Shown here in pieces: positions 46,731 through 55,087 of a stretch of 64,000 nucleotides of DNA (position 1 is its first letter; the number at the start of each line of letters is the position of its first letter). Source of the stretch: Sphingomonas aurea (GTDB lineage Bacteria > Pseudomonadota > Alphaproteobacteria > Sphingomonadales > Sphingomonadaceae); assembly GCF_030678875.1 (NCBI RefSeq), contig NZ_JAUUDS010000006.1:62001-126000 (forward strand). The letters are read 5' to 3'. A program made the position numbers and the translations under genes. The notes under the pieces were generated by a model. It saw nothing but the letters and a program-made list of their open reading frames with translations, did not search any database and was not told the DNA's origin.

Positions 46731-47729
46731 ATGCGCCACACCTTCTTCTGCATCGATGGCCACACCGCCGGCAACCCGGTGCGGCTGGTGGCCGGCGGCG
46801 CGCCGCTGCTGAAGGGCGGCTCCATGTCGGAGCGGCGGCAGGATTTCCTGACCCGCTTCGACTGGATCCGCACCGGGCTGTGCTTCGAGCCGCGCGGCCA
46901 CGCGATGATGTCGGGCGGCTTCCTCTATCCGCCGACGCTGCCCGACACCGACATCGGCATCCTGTTCATCGAGACGTCGGGCTGCCTGCCGATGTGCGGC
47001 CACGGCACGATCGGGATGATTACCTTCGGATTGGAGCACGGCCTGATCCAGCCGCGCGGGCCGGGGCGGCTGAAGGTCGAGGTGCCCGCCGGCGTCATCG
47101 ACATCGCCTATGAGACCGAGGGCGATCGCGTCACCGCGGTGCGGATCACCAATGTCCCCGCCTATGTCGCGGCAAAGGGCGTGAAGATCGAGGTCGAGGG
47201 GCTTGGCCCGCTGACCGTCGACGTTGCCTATGGCGGCAACTACTACGCCATCGTCGAGCCGCAGGGGCCGTATACCGGGCTCGACGATATGGGGGCCGAG
47301 TGGCTGGTCGAGATGGGCCGCCGCGTCCGCGCCGCGATGCAGGACGCGGTCGAGCCGGTCCACCCGCTCGATCCCACCATCCGCGGCGTCAGCCACGTCC
47401 TCTGGGCGGACAAGCCGCGCGGAGAGGGTGCGGACGGCCGCAACGCCGTCTTCTACGGAGAGGGCGCGATCGACCGCAGTCCGTGCGGCACCGGCACCTC
47501 TGCCCGGCTGGCGCATCTCGCCGATCGCGGCACGCTGAAGCCCGGCGACCGGTTCGTCCACGAAAGCTATATCGGCAGCCGCTTCATCGGCCGGGTCGAG
47601 GCGGCGGCCGAACTGGGCGGCGTGCCGGCGATCATCCCGTCGATCGAAGGATCGGCAATCGCGACCGGTTTCAACACGATATGGATTGATCGCGCCGATC
47701 CGTTCTGGAAAGGTTTCGCCGTCCAATGA
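46731..47729 (+). CDS. 4-hydroxyproline 2-epimerase (proline racemase family)
   Basis: Cofactor-free epimerase of 332 aa that interconverts trans-4-hydroxy-L-proline and cis-4-hydroxy-D-proline. Both catalytic cysteines are present, Cys89 in MCGHGTIG and Cys252 in SPCGTGTSA. A threonine in place of one of them would have indicated trans-3-hydroxyproline dehydratase. The Asp-x-x-Pro-Cys block IDRSPCGTG and the N-terminal IDGHTAGNPVR are typical. True proline racemase is less likely given the neighbours. It follows the deaminase by 13 bp, and its stop overlaps the regulator start (ATGA). Confidence 0.92.
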   Translation: MRHTFFCIDGHTAGNPVRLVAGGAPLLKGGSMSERRQDFLTRFDWIRTGLCFEPRGHAMMSGGFLYPPTLPDTDIGILFIETSGCLPMCGHGTIGMITFGLEHGLIQPRGPGRLKVEVPAGVIDIAYETEGDRVTAVRITNVPAYVAAKGVKIEVEGLGPLTVDVAYGGNYYAIVEPQGPYTGLDDMGAEWLVEMGRRVRAAMQDAVEPVHPLDPTIRGVSHVLWADKPRGEGADGRNAVFYGEGAIDRSPCGTGTSARLAHLADRGTLKPGDRFVHESYIGSRFIGRVEAAAELGGVPAIIPSIEGSAIATGFNTIWIDRADPFWKGFAVQ

Positions 47730-48433
47730 CGGCGCGGCCTCGCTCCGTAAACGCGGAGCCTTCCCTCGTGCCCATCCCCCGGAATATTGTCGTACGAACC
47801 CTGTCCGATCAGGTATTCGAGATCGTGCGCGAGCGGATCGTGACCGGCAGCCTGCCCGACGACGCACCGATCCGCCAGGATGCGCTGGCGACCGAACTGG
47901 GGGTCAGCAAGATTCCCCTGCGCGAGGCACTCGGCCGGCTGGAGCAGGAGGGTCTGCTCGTCAGCCAGGCGAACCGCGGCTATTCGGTCCGACCGATGTC
48001 GGCGGACCAGGCCGACGAGATCTACGCGCTGCGCCTGTCGATCGAGCCCGCGGCCGCCGCCCGCGCCTCGCTCCATGCCACCGAGCGCGACCGCAGCGAA
48101 GCGGTCGCCGCCTTCCACGCGCTCGACGAGGCGGCCCGCTCGAACCTGGCCGAGGTCGCGGTGCGCAACCGTCATTTCCACGTCGCGCTGGTCCGTCCCG
48201 GCGGTCGCCTGCTGACCACGCAGCTGGTCGAGCGGCTGTCGATCCTGGCCGAGCGCTATGTCATCACCCATCTGGAGCCGGCCGGGCGCGAGACGCGCGC
48301 GCATCTGGAGCACCGTCACCTGATCGACGCGTGGATGGCGCGCGACCAACCGGTGCTCGAGACCCTGCTCCACCAGCATATCGAAGCCACGCTGTACGAC
48401 CTGCGCGCCCAATTCGCCGCAGCCGACAGCTGA
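47726..48433 (+). CDS. GntR/FCD family transcriptional regulator, likely of hydroxyproline use
   Basis: Dimeric regulator of 235 aa. The winged helix (about residues 24-90) has the GntR signature IRQDALATELGVSKIPLREALGRLEQEGLL. A helical FCD ligand domain follows (DEIYALRLSIEPAAAARA; NRHFHVAL; HRHLIDAWMARD, which contributes metal-binding histidines). FCD regulators often bind carboxylic acids, so hydroxyproline or a pathway intermediate could be the inducer (inference). It is coupled to the epimerase by ATGA. The palindrome at 45761 and its relatives at 37897 and 24399 are candidate binding sites. Confidence 0.88.
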   Translation: MTARPRSVNAEPSLVPIPRNIVVRTLSDQVFEIVRERIVTGSLPDDAPIRQDALATELGVSKIPLREALGRLEQEGLLVSQANRGYSVRPMSADQADEIYALRLSIEPAAAARASLHATERDRSEAVAAFHALDEAARSNLAEVAVRNRHFHVALVRPGGRLLTTQLVERLSILAERYVITHLEPAGRETRAHLEHRHLIDAWMARDQPVLETLLHQHIEATLYDLRAQFAAADS

Positions 48434-48482
48434 TCCGACCACGCGAAACATGCGGGCGGATCGATCATGACGAGGGGATAAT

Positions 48483-49898
48483 ATGTCGATCATCGGACCG
48501 CGCAAGCCACTGGGCGCGCACGCACCGGCGGGCCAGGCGCTCGCCAAGACGCTCAGCTGGCCGCACCTGATCGCGCTGGGCGTCGGCGCGATCGTCGGCA
48601 CCGGCATCTACACGCTGACAGGCGTCGGGGCCGAGCGCGCCGGCCCGGCGGTGATCCTGGCCTTTGCCATCGCCGGCGCGGTCTGCGCCTGCGCCGCGCT
48701 CGCCTATGCCGAACTCGCGACGATGATCCCGGCGGCGGGCAGCGCCTATACCTTCAGCTACACCGCGCTGGGCGAGACGATCGCCTGGGTCGTCGGGTGG
48801 AGCCTGATCCTCGAATATTCGCTCGCCTGCTCGACGGTGGCGGTCGGCTGGTCCGGGTATCTCGTGGGCTGGATCCAGGCGATGGGCGTCACCCTGCCCC
48901 ACGCGCTGCTGGTCGGCCCGCATTCAGGCGGGATCATCAACCTGCCCGCGGTGCTCGTCGCGCTCGCCGTCATGGGCATGCTGGTGGCGGGCACGCGCGA
49001 GAGCGCGACGCTCAACATCGTCCTCGTCATCATCAAGCTGGTCGCCCTGACCGTCTTCGTCATCTTCGCGCTGCCGGCGTTCGACTCCGCCAACCTCCAC
49101 CCCTTCATGCCCTATGGCTTCGGCAGCACCGAGGTGGAGGGGACCAAGCGCGGGGTGATGGCCGCCGCCGCCATCGTCTTCTTCGCCTTCTACGGCTTCG
49201 ACGCGGTCGCGACCTCGGCCGAGGAGGCGAAGAATCCCGGCCGCGACCTGACCATCGGCATCGTCGGATCGATGCTGGTCTGCACCGCGATCTACATGGC
49301 CGTCGCGGTCACCGCCGTGGGCGCGATCCCGTTCCTGCGGCTGGCCGACTCGCCCGAGCCGCTGGCGCTGGTGCTGCGCACCCTCAATCAGCCGGTCGCC
49401 GCGCACCTGATCGCGCTGGCCGCGGTCGTCGCGCTGCCCTCGGTCATCCTGGTGATGATGTATGGGCAGAGCCGCATCTTCTTCGTCATGGCGCGCGACG
49501 GCCTCCTGCCGCAGCGGCTGGCGACCGTCAGCAAGCGGACCGGCGCGCCGACCCGCATCACCGTGCTGACCGGCCTGTCGATCGCCGCGGTCGCCGGCTT
49601 CTTCCGGCTCGACGAGATCGCCGAGCTCGCCAATGCCGGCACGCTGATCGCCTTCATCGCGGTCGGCGCCTGTCTGATCGTCCTGCGCCGCACGGCACCC
49701 GATGCGCCCCGCCTGTTCCGCTGCCCTGCGCCCACGCTGGTCGGCACGCTCGCCATTCTGGGCTGCCTCTACCTGCTCTATAGCCTCCCGCTGGCGACGC
49801 TGATCCGCTTCCTGATCTGGAACGCCATCGGCCTCCTCGCCTATTTCGCCTATGGCTACCGCGCCAGCTTCGCCCGCCGCGGCGGAGCCCCGCAATAG
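48483..49898 (+). CDS. APC family amino acid permease
   Basis: Inner-membrane amino acid transporter of 471 aa with 12 or more hydrophobic segments. The APC glycine-rich first helix [19 protein letters not shown] and the conserved [22 protein letters not shown] and [28 protein letters not shown] blocks (YdaO/YhdG-like cationic-type subgroup) are clear. Last in the hydroxyproline operon, 49 bp after the GntR gene, with GAGGGG before the ATG. Import of free hydroxyproline or proline is the likely role (inference). It lies 43 bp before tRNA-Arg. Confidence 0.9.
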   Translation: MSIIGPRKPLGAHAPAGQALAKTLSWPHLIALGVGAIVGTGIYTLTGVGAERAGPAVILAFAIAGAVCACAALAYAELATMIPAAGSAYTFSYTALGETIAWVVGWSLILEYSLACSTVAVGWSGYLVGWIQAMGVTLPHALLVGPHSGGIINLPAVLVALAVMGMLVAGTRESATLNIVLVIIKLVALTVFVIFALPAFDSANLHPFMPYGFGSTEVEGTKRGVMAAAAIVFFAFYGFDAVATSAEEAKNPGRDLTIGIVGSMLVCTAIYMAVAVTAVGAIPFLRLADSPEPLALVLRTLNQPVAAHLIALAAVVALPSVILVMMYGQSRIFFVMARDGLLPQRLATVSKRTGAPTRITVLTGLSIAAVAGFFRLDEIAELANAGTLIAFIAVGACLIVLRRTAPDAPRLFRCPAPTLVGTLAILGCLYLLYSLPLATLIRFLIWNAIGLLAYFAYGYRASFARRGGAPQ

Positions 49899-49941
49899 GC
49901 ACTGGCGCCCCGCCCCCCACGATGCTAACCGCATCGCCCAG

Positions 49942-50018
<77 letters not shown>

Positions 50019-50715
50019 ATCTCCTATACGCGTACGAACAGTGTTGCAGGACGGCGTGCCGCCTGCGGCGACTACGTCGAGCGTGTGGTTGTGATCATGG
50101 ATCGTGATCTGCTCGCGGATCAGTGAGTTTGCACTTTAGCCCAGACCGATAATTGATCGTCGGCCGGTCGCAGAGGCGCTTGCGCCCATCATCATCGTTG
50201 CTCGGGCGGGAGTGGCGGCGCGAGTTTCGCTGGTGATCGCCCATCCTTGGTGGCGCTGCTGAACATCGTGCCGCGATCGAACCGCGCGCTGCACCGTCGC
50301 TCGCTCCTGAGGAGGCAGGGGCCAAGGGTCAGTGTCGTGTTCCGCTGGGACGAACCAAAGCCGTTTATGCGGTTGCTCATCTGGCGGTTGGGACAGCGTT
50401 CCAGCTTAAGAACTTTCCCTTTGGCACGGCTCTAGGAATCGCACGGCGATCGGGCGCGATATCCGGTCCCGGCACCGTTTCCTGAGGGGCGCATCGGATA
50501 CGTGGGGGGAATGCCCATGGCTGCGATCGGAGACATTCTTCGATCGCGAGGGTCGGTGGATGTTCGCCCCGCTGATCGTCGGTCGGGTCGTCACAAGAGG
50601 AAGGCGACGGCGAACCGCCGCGCTTGACGTCGGACGGGATCGGCTGTTCGCCGGCCGCTCCGGGCGCTGCGCCGGCCAGGCCGGCGCAGCGGCGGCGGTG
50701 CGCCGCCTCCGCCCG
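50019..50715. other. About 700 bp without a convincing gene
   Basis: The region between tRNA-Arg and phaB has slightly lower GC and only short open frames, none with a recognisable domain or ribosome site. It may be remnant sequence of a decayed element next to the tRNA, but no second copy of the tRNA 3' end or transposase fragment was found. At 50666-50690, GCTGCGCCGGCC-A-GGCCGGCGCAGC is a strong hairpin just past the phaB stop and may protect or end that transcript. Confidence 0.4.
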
Positions 50716-51438
50716 TCAGTACATATGCTGCCCGCCATTGATCGACAGCGTCGAGCCGGTCACGAAGCCGCCGTCCTCCGAGCACAGGAACGCCACGCCG
50801 CGCGCGATCTCGTGCGCCTGGCCCAGGCGGCCGACGGGGATCTTGGCGACGATCTTTTCGAGCACGTCGGCCGGGACCGCGGCGACCATGTCGGTGTCGA
50901 TATAGCCGGGCGCGATCGCGTTGACCGTCACGCCGGCCTTCGCACCCTCCTGCGCCAGCGCCTTGGTGAAGCCGTGGATGCCCGACTTGGCGGCGGCATA
51001 GTTGACCTGGCCGTACTGGCCCGCCTGGCCGTTGATCGAGCCGATGTTGACGATGCGGCCCCATTTGCGCTCGCGCATGCCGGGGAAGGTCGCCTTGGCC
51101 ATGTTGAAGCAGCCACCCAGATTGGTGTCGATCACCTCTTTCCATGCCTGGTAGGTCATCTTCAGGATGGTGCCGTCGCGGGTGATGCCGGCATTGTTGA
51201 CGACGATGTCGATCGGGCCGAGTTCCTCGGCGATCTGCGCGCAGCCGGCCTGGACCGAATCATAGTCGGCGACGTCGAACTTGTATGCCTTGATGCCGGT
51301 GCGCTCGGTAAACTCGGCCGCGCGCTGGTCGTTGCCGGCGTAGTTGGCGGCGACGGTGATGCCGGCCTCTTTCAGGGCGAGGCTGATCGCCTCGCCGATG
51401 CCGCGCGTGCCGCCCGTGACGATCGCTACCCGTGCCAT
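50716..51438 (-). CDS. phbB: Acetoacetyl-CoA reductase (PhaB/PhbB family)
   Basis: NADPH-dependent SDR of 240 aa that reduces acetoacetyl-CoA to (R)-3-hydroxybutyryl-CoA for polyhydroxybutyrate. The cofactor loop is VTGGTRGIGEA. The catalytic residues are Ser134, Tyr147 and Lys151 in SINGQAGQYGQVNYAAAK. The pattern DGTILKMTYQAWKEVIDTNL and C-terminal GSTLSINGGQHMY are specific to PhaB as against FabG. An AGGGAGAGG sequence precedes the ATG. Polymer synthase genes are not in the window. Confidence 0.93.
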   Translation of the reverse strand: MARVAIVTGGTRGIGEAISLALKEAGITVAANYAGNDQRAAEFTERTGIKAYKFDVADYDSVQAGCAQIAEELGPIDIVVNNAGITRDGTILKMTYQAWKEVIDTNLGGCFNMAKATFPGMRERKWGRIVNIGSINGQAGQYGQVNYAAAKSGIHGFTKALAQEGAKAGVTVNAIAPGYIDTDMVAAVPADVLEKIVAKIPVGRLGQAHEIARGVAFLCSEDGGFVTGSTLSINGGQHMY

Positions 51439-51468
51439 TCTCTAATCCTCTCCCTAGGTTGATCGATG

Positions 51469-52491
51469 CTAAGGCAGGGGCACCCAGCCTTCAAGCTCGC
51501 GCGCCAGAATATCGCGCAGCATCGCGATGCCGCCATCCTCGTCGTTCAGGCAGGGCAGATAGGCGAAATGGGTGCCGCCCGCCGCCAGGAAGCTCTCGCG
51601 CCCGCGGATCGCCAGTTCCTCCAGCGTCTCCAGGCAGTCAGCGGAGAAACCGGGGGCCAGGATCGCGACCCGCCTCGTGCCGGCTTTCGCCTCCGCCACC
51701 AGCGTCTCGTCGGTGGCGGGGCCGAGCCATTTGGCGGGGCCGAAGCGCGATTGGAAGGCAATGGTCAGCGGCCGCCCGGCAAGCACCGGTGCCAGCGCGT
51801 CGGCAAGGAGGCGCGCGGTCTTCTGGCAGTGGCAGTGGTACGGGTCGCCGAGTTCCAGCGTCCGTTTCGGCATGCCGTGGAAGCTGGCGATCAGCGCCTC
51901 CGGCGCGAAGTCCAGCTGTGCAAGGCCGGTTTCGACCGAGGCGCGCAGCGCGTCGATGTAACGCGCGTCGTCGTGATAGGGTGGCAGGGTGCGGATCGCG
52001 GGCTGCCAGCGCATCCTCGCCAGATGCGCGAACGCCTTGTCATTGGCGGTCGCGGTCGTGGCGGCGCAATATTGCGGATAGAGGGGGGCGAGCAGGATAC
52101 GCTCGCAGCCGGCGTCCTTCATCGCCTGCAACCGCTCGGCGATGGCGGGGCGGCCGTAGCGCATCGCCCAGTCGACCCGTACGCCCGGTCCGAACGCCGT
52201 CTTCAGCCGTTCCGCCTGTGCGCGGGTGATCGCGGCGAGCGGGGAGCCGTCTTCGCGCCAGACCTGCTGATAGGCATGGGCGGATTTCCTTGGCCGCGTG
52301 TTCAGGATGATGCCGCGCAGGATCGGCTGCCAGGCGATCGGCGGGATCTCAACGACGCGGCGGTCCGACAGGAACTCGCCGAGATAGCGCTTCACGCTCT
52401 TGGCATCGGGGCCATCGGGGGTGCCGAGGTTCATCAGCAGCACGCCGACCTTCGGCGCGGGTATGGCGGGGTGATCGGGAGGCAGGTCCAT
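51469..52491 (-). CDS. hemH: Ferrochelatase
   Basis: Enzyme of 340 aa that inserts ferrous iron into protoporphyrin IX, the last step of protoheme synthesis. The N-terminal VGVLLMNLGTPDGPDAKSV block, the WAMRYGRPAI region and the metal-site histidine in IASFHGMPKRTLELGDPYHCHCQ are standard, as is the C-terminal SADCLETLEEL. Start at 52491 overlaps the stop of the molybdenum-hydroxylase-like gene (ATGA), an unusual partner. Confidence 0.95.
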   Translation of the reverse strand: MDLPPDHPAIPAPKVGVLLMNLGTPDGPDAKSVKRYLGEFLSDRRVVEIPPIAWQPILRGIILNTRPRKSAHAYQQVWREDGSPLAAITRAQAERLKTAFGPGVRVDWAMRYGRPAIAERLQAMKDAGCERILLAPLYPQYCAATTATANDKAFAHLARMRWQPAIRTLPPYHDDARYIDALRASVETGLAQLDFAPEALIASFHGMPKRTLELGDPYHCHCQKTARLLADALAPVLAGRPLTIAFQSRFGPAKWLGPATDETLVAEAKAGTRRVAILAPGFSADCLETLEELAIRGRESFLAAGGTHFAYLPCLNDEDGGIAMLRDILARELEGWVPLP

Positions 52492-54695
52492 CAGGCCACC
52501 CTTAGCGGCAGGCGCCGGATGCGATAGCCGGTCGAGGACTGGAGCGCGTTGGCGATGGCCGGGGCGACCGGAGGCACGGCGATCTCGGCGACGCCGCCGG
52601 GTGCCTCGTCGGAGCGGATCAGCTCGACGGTGATGTCGGGCGTGTCGGCGAGGCGGGGGAGCCAGAGCGTGTCGAAGCCGCGCGCAGTCGCGAGGCCGCG
52701 GGTGAAGCCGGTGCTGGCGCCGAGGGCCTGGGCGAGGCCATAGACCAGCCCGCCCTCGATCTGCTGGCGGACCAGGTCGGGGTTGACGACGCGCCCGCAG
52801 TCGACCGCGGCGACCAGCCGGTCGACGACGGTGCGGCCGTCGGCGCCGCGATGCGCCTCTGCCATCACCGCGATATAGCTGCCGCGAAACGCATGGGCGG
52901 CGATGCCCTGTCCGCTGCCCGCGACGCCGCCGCCCCAGCCGCCGAGCGAGGCGGCGGTCGACAGGCAGCGCGCCAGCCGCGGCTCGCCGCCGAGCATGCC
53001 GATGCGGTAGGAAACCGGCTCCGACCGGGCGGCATGGGCCAGCTCGTCGAGGAAGCATTCGGTGAAGAAGCAGGTATAGCCGTGCGCGCCGCCGCGCAGA
53101 TGGCCGGTGGGCAGCGCCAGATCGGCGGGGTGGTGGTCGATCGCATAGGCCGGAATGCGATAGGGCGGCACTGCGCCGCCGACGACGTAGCGGTCGGCGG
53201 GGTCGAGCCGCAGCGCCATCGCGGCGCCCATGTCGGGACGAAGTGAAGCGGCGAGCGCGCGACCGGTGGCGGGGGCGGCGATCTTCGCCTGCCAGCCGGT
53301 GATCGCACCGCCCTGCCCCAGCCGCGCCGCCAGCTTCGCCATGGCGGGCGGGCGGTAGCGGTCGTGGAGCAGCGCCTCGCCACGCGACCAGGTGACGCTG
53401 ACCGGACGTTTCAGCTCGACCGCGAGGATCGCCGCCTGCTCGGCAACGGTCGGGTCGAGTGCGGCGCCGGCGTCGCCACCGAGCTGCATCGGATGGAGGA
53501 TCACCGCGTCGAGCGACAGGCCGGCGGCACCGGCGGCGGCGGCGCGGGTCCGCTGGGGCGCGGCAGTCTGGACCCAGAGTTCGAGCCGGTCGTCGCGCAG
53601 CACGGCGGCGGCGGCGGGCGTCTCGATCGCGGCATGGACACCGGCATCGGCACGGTAGGTTGCGGTGAAGAGGGTGGCGCCGCGGAATGTCGCGTTCAGG
53701 TCGCCGGCGGCCGCGATGCGCTGGCCCTCGCCGGCGAGGGCCGCGGTCAGGGCCGCGTCGATCAAGCGGTCGTCGATCACCGGACCGCTGGTGGCGAAGC
53801 GTGGTCGGGCGGCGTCGAGCGCGCGCATCGCCGCCCAGCCGGTGTTCGCCGCCGCCGCGACCCAGCCCGGCCGCTCGACCAGCTTGACTAGCCCGCGTAT
53901 TGTGTTGGCGGCGGCGCGATCGACTGAAACCAGTCGACTGTCGCCGGGCGGCGCCTGACGGACGGCGACATGGACCATGTCGGGCAGGCGGATATCGGCG
54001 GCGTAGTTGGTCGATCCGTCGACCTTGGCCGGCGCGTCGAGCCGGGGAAGCGGCTGGCCGGCGAGCTTGCCCGCGCCGGCGACGCCGATCGGCAGCGGGT
54101 CGGGTGCGGTCAGGCGGGCGGCGTCGGCGGCAAGCTCGGCGAAGCGCAGGCGGCGCTTGCCGAGAAGGACGAAGCCACCCTCGGCCGAAAGGTCGGTCCA
54201 GTCGGCATCCCAGCGTGCCGCCGCGGCCATGCACAAAACCGCCCGCGCGGCGGCAGCGGCGGCGCGCAGCGGCTCTTCGAACATGCGGATCGAGCTGGAG
54301 GCTGCGGTGAGCATCGGCGCGGGCGTGGCGCTGCGGTCGTCGCCAGCGGGCCAGCGGTTCGGCATGCCCTCGAGCAGGTCGTCGGTCCCGAGCGGGTTGG
54401 CGTAGAGCGGGTTGAGGGGCGCGGGTTCGACCCCGACGGTGCGCCAGTCGGCGCCCAGCTCGTCGGCGGCGATCTGGGCAAGGCCGGTCCAGCTGCCCTG
54501 GCCATATTCGACCTGCGGCACGGCAATGGTGACGCGACCGTCCTCGCCGACCTTCAGCCACGCACCGAGGATATGCTCGCCGGGATTGGCTACGAGGGTC
54601 GGCGCATAGACGCGCGGCCACAAGCCCCATGCCGCGACCAGCCCCATGCCAACCCCGCCGCCGATCAGCACGCCGCGTCTGGTGATTGCCGTCAT
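52491..54695 (-). CDS. Molybdenum-hydroxylase-like large subunit (IorB type), solitary
   Basis: A 734-aa protein of the xanthine dehydrogenase / isoquinoline 1-oxidoreductase large-subunit family. A Tat-like leader (ITRRGVLIGGGVGMG) suggests export. Family blocks include LDAPAKVDGSTNYAADIRLPD, GAHGYTCFFTECFLDELAH and the C-terminal GGVAEIAVPPVAPAIANAL with the catalytic glutamate. The molybdopterin loop normally GGGFGRR reads GGDAGAA here, and no 2Fe-2S small subunit or MCD chaperone gene is adjacent. It may be inactive, use a distant partner, or have a new role. It is translationally coupled to hemH. Start at 54695 gives the Tat-like leader. Confidence 0.8.
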   Translation of the reverse strand: MTAITRRGVLIGGGVGMGLVAAWGLWPRVYAPTLVANPGEHILGAWLKVGEDGRVTIAVPQVEYGQGSWTGLAQIAADELGADWRTVGVEPAPLNPLYANPLGTDDLLEGMPNRWPAGDDRSATPAPMLTAASSSIRMFEEPLRAAAAAARAVLCMAAAARWDADWTDLSAEGGFVLLGKRRLRFAELAADAARLTAPDPLPIGVAGAGKLAGQPLPRLDAPAKVDGSTNYAADIRLPDMVHVAVRQAPPGDSRLVSVDRAAANTIRGLVKLVERPGWVAAAANTGWAAMRALDAARPRFATSGPVIDDRLIDAALTAALAGEGQRIAAAGDLNATFRGATLFTATYRADAGVHAAIETPAAAAVLRDDRLELWVQTAAPQRTRAAAAGAAGLSLDAVILHPMQLGGDAGAALDPTVAEQAAILAVELKRPVSVTWSRGEALLHDRYRPPAMAKLAARLGQGGAITGWQAKIAAPATGRALAASLRPDMGAAMALRLDPADRYVVGGAVPPYRIPAYAIDHHPADLALPTGHLRGGAHGYTCFFTECFLDELAHAARSEPVSYRIGMLGGEPRLARCLSTAASLGGWGGGVAGSGQGIAAHAFRGSYIAVMAEAHRGADGRTVVDRLVAAVDCGRVVNPDLVRQQIEGGLVYGLAQALGASTGFTRGLATARGFDTLWLPRLADTPDITVELIRSDEAPGGVAEIAVPPVAPAIANALQSSTGYRIRRLPLRVA

Positions 54696-54782
54696 GGTGT
54701 CGGCTTTAGGCGGGATCGGGGATGGTGGCCATTCGGATGACGCGGAAAAATCTCTTCCGGGTGGGGAGGATCGGAAGAGATG

Positions 54783-55057
54783 ATTCACCCGGAGGCGCGG
54801 AGGCGCGGAGACGCGGAGGGTGTCGCGCCTCGCCGCGCCAGCGGCCCTCCATCACCGGCCGGCGATCGAAGAGGGTGCGCTGCCGCGCACGAGACAGTCT
54901 CCGCGTGAACCAAAGCCGGTCATCCCGACGCGACGACGTTGCGGCTCCAGCCTCGGGCGTCAGCGGTTCTGGCTCCCCGCCTGCGCGGGGATGACTCATC
55001 ACCCGCACCGTGTCTCCAGCGGAATGAGTCTGGCTCCCCGCCTGCGCGGGGATGACC
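54783..55057. repeat. Repeat-rich gap upstream of the molybdenum-hydroxylase-like gene
   Basis: A TTCACCCGGAGGCGCGGAG block with an 8-bp tandem unit (GGAGGCGC, about 3.7 copies, 54791-54820) is answered by an inverted TTCACGCGGAGACTGTCTC at 54891-54909 (minus strand). Then follow a degenerate type A left arm (54918) and two right arms, GGCTCCCCGCCTGCGCGGGG, at 54971 and 55032. No gene is seen in this gap. Confidence 0.7.
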
Positions 55058-55087
55058 AAGGGGGCGGGAGACGGGTGACGACGATGG

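Noticed and set aside
46731..47729. Trans-3-hydroxy-L-proline dehydratase instead of epimerase
   Set aside because: Dehydratases of the family replace one catalytic cysteine with threonine; here both cysteines (89 and 252) are present, so epimerase is preferred.
54918..55057. CRISPR-like array of short repeats
   Set aside because: Only two close palindromic half-copies with uneven spacing occur, no cas genes are present, and the units match the dispersed intergenic repeat family.
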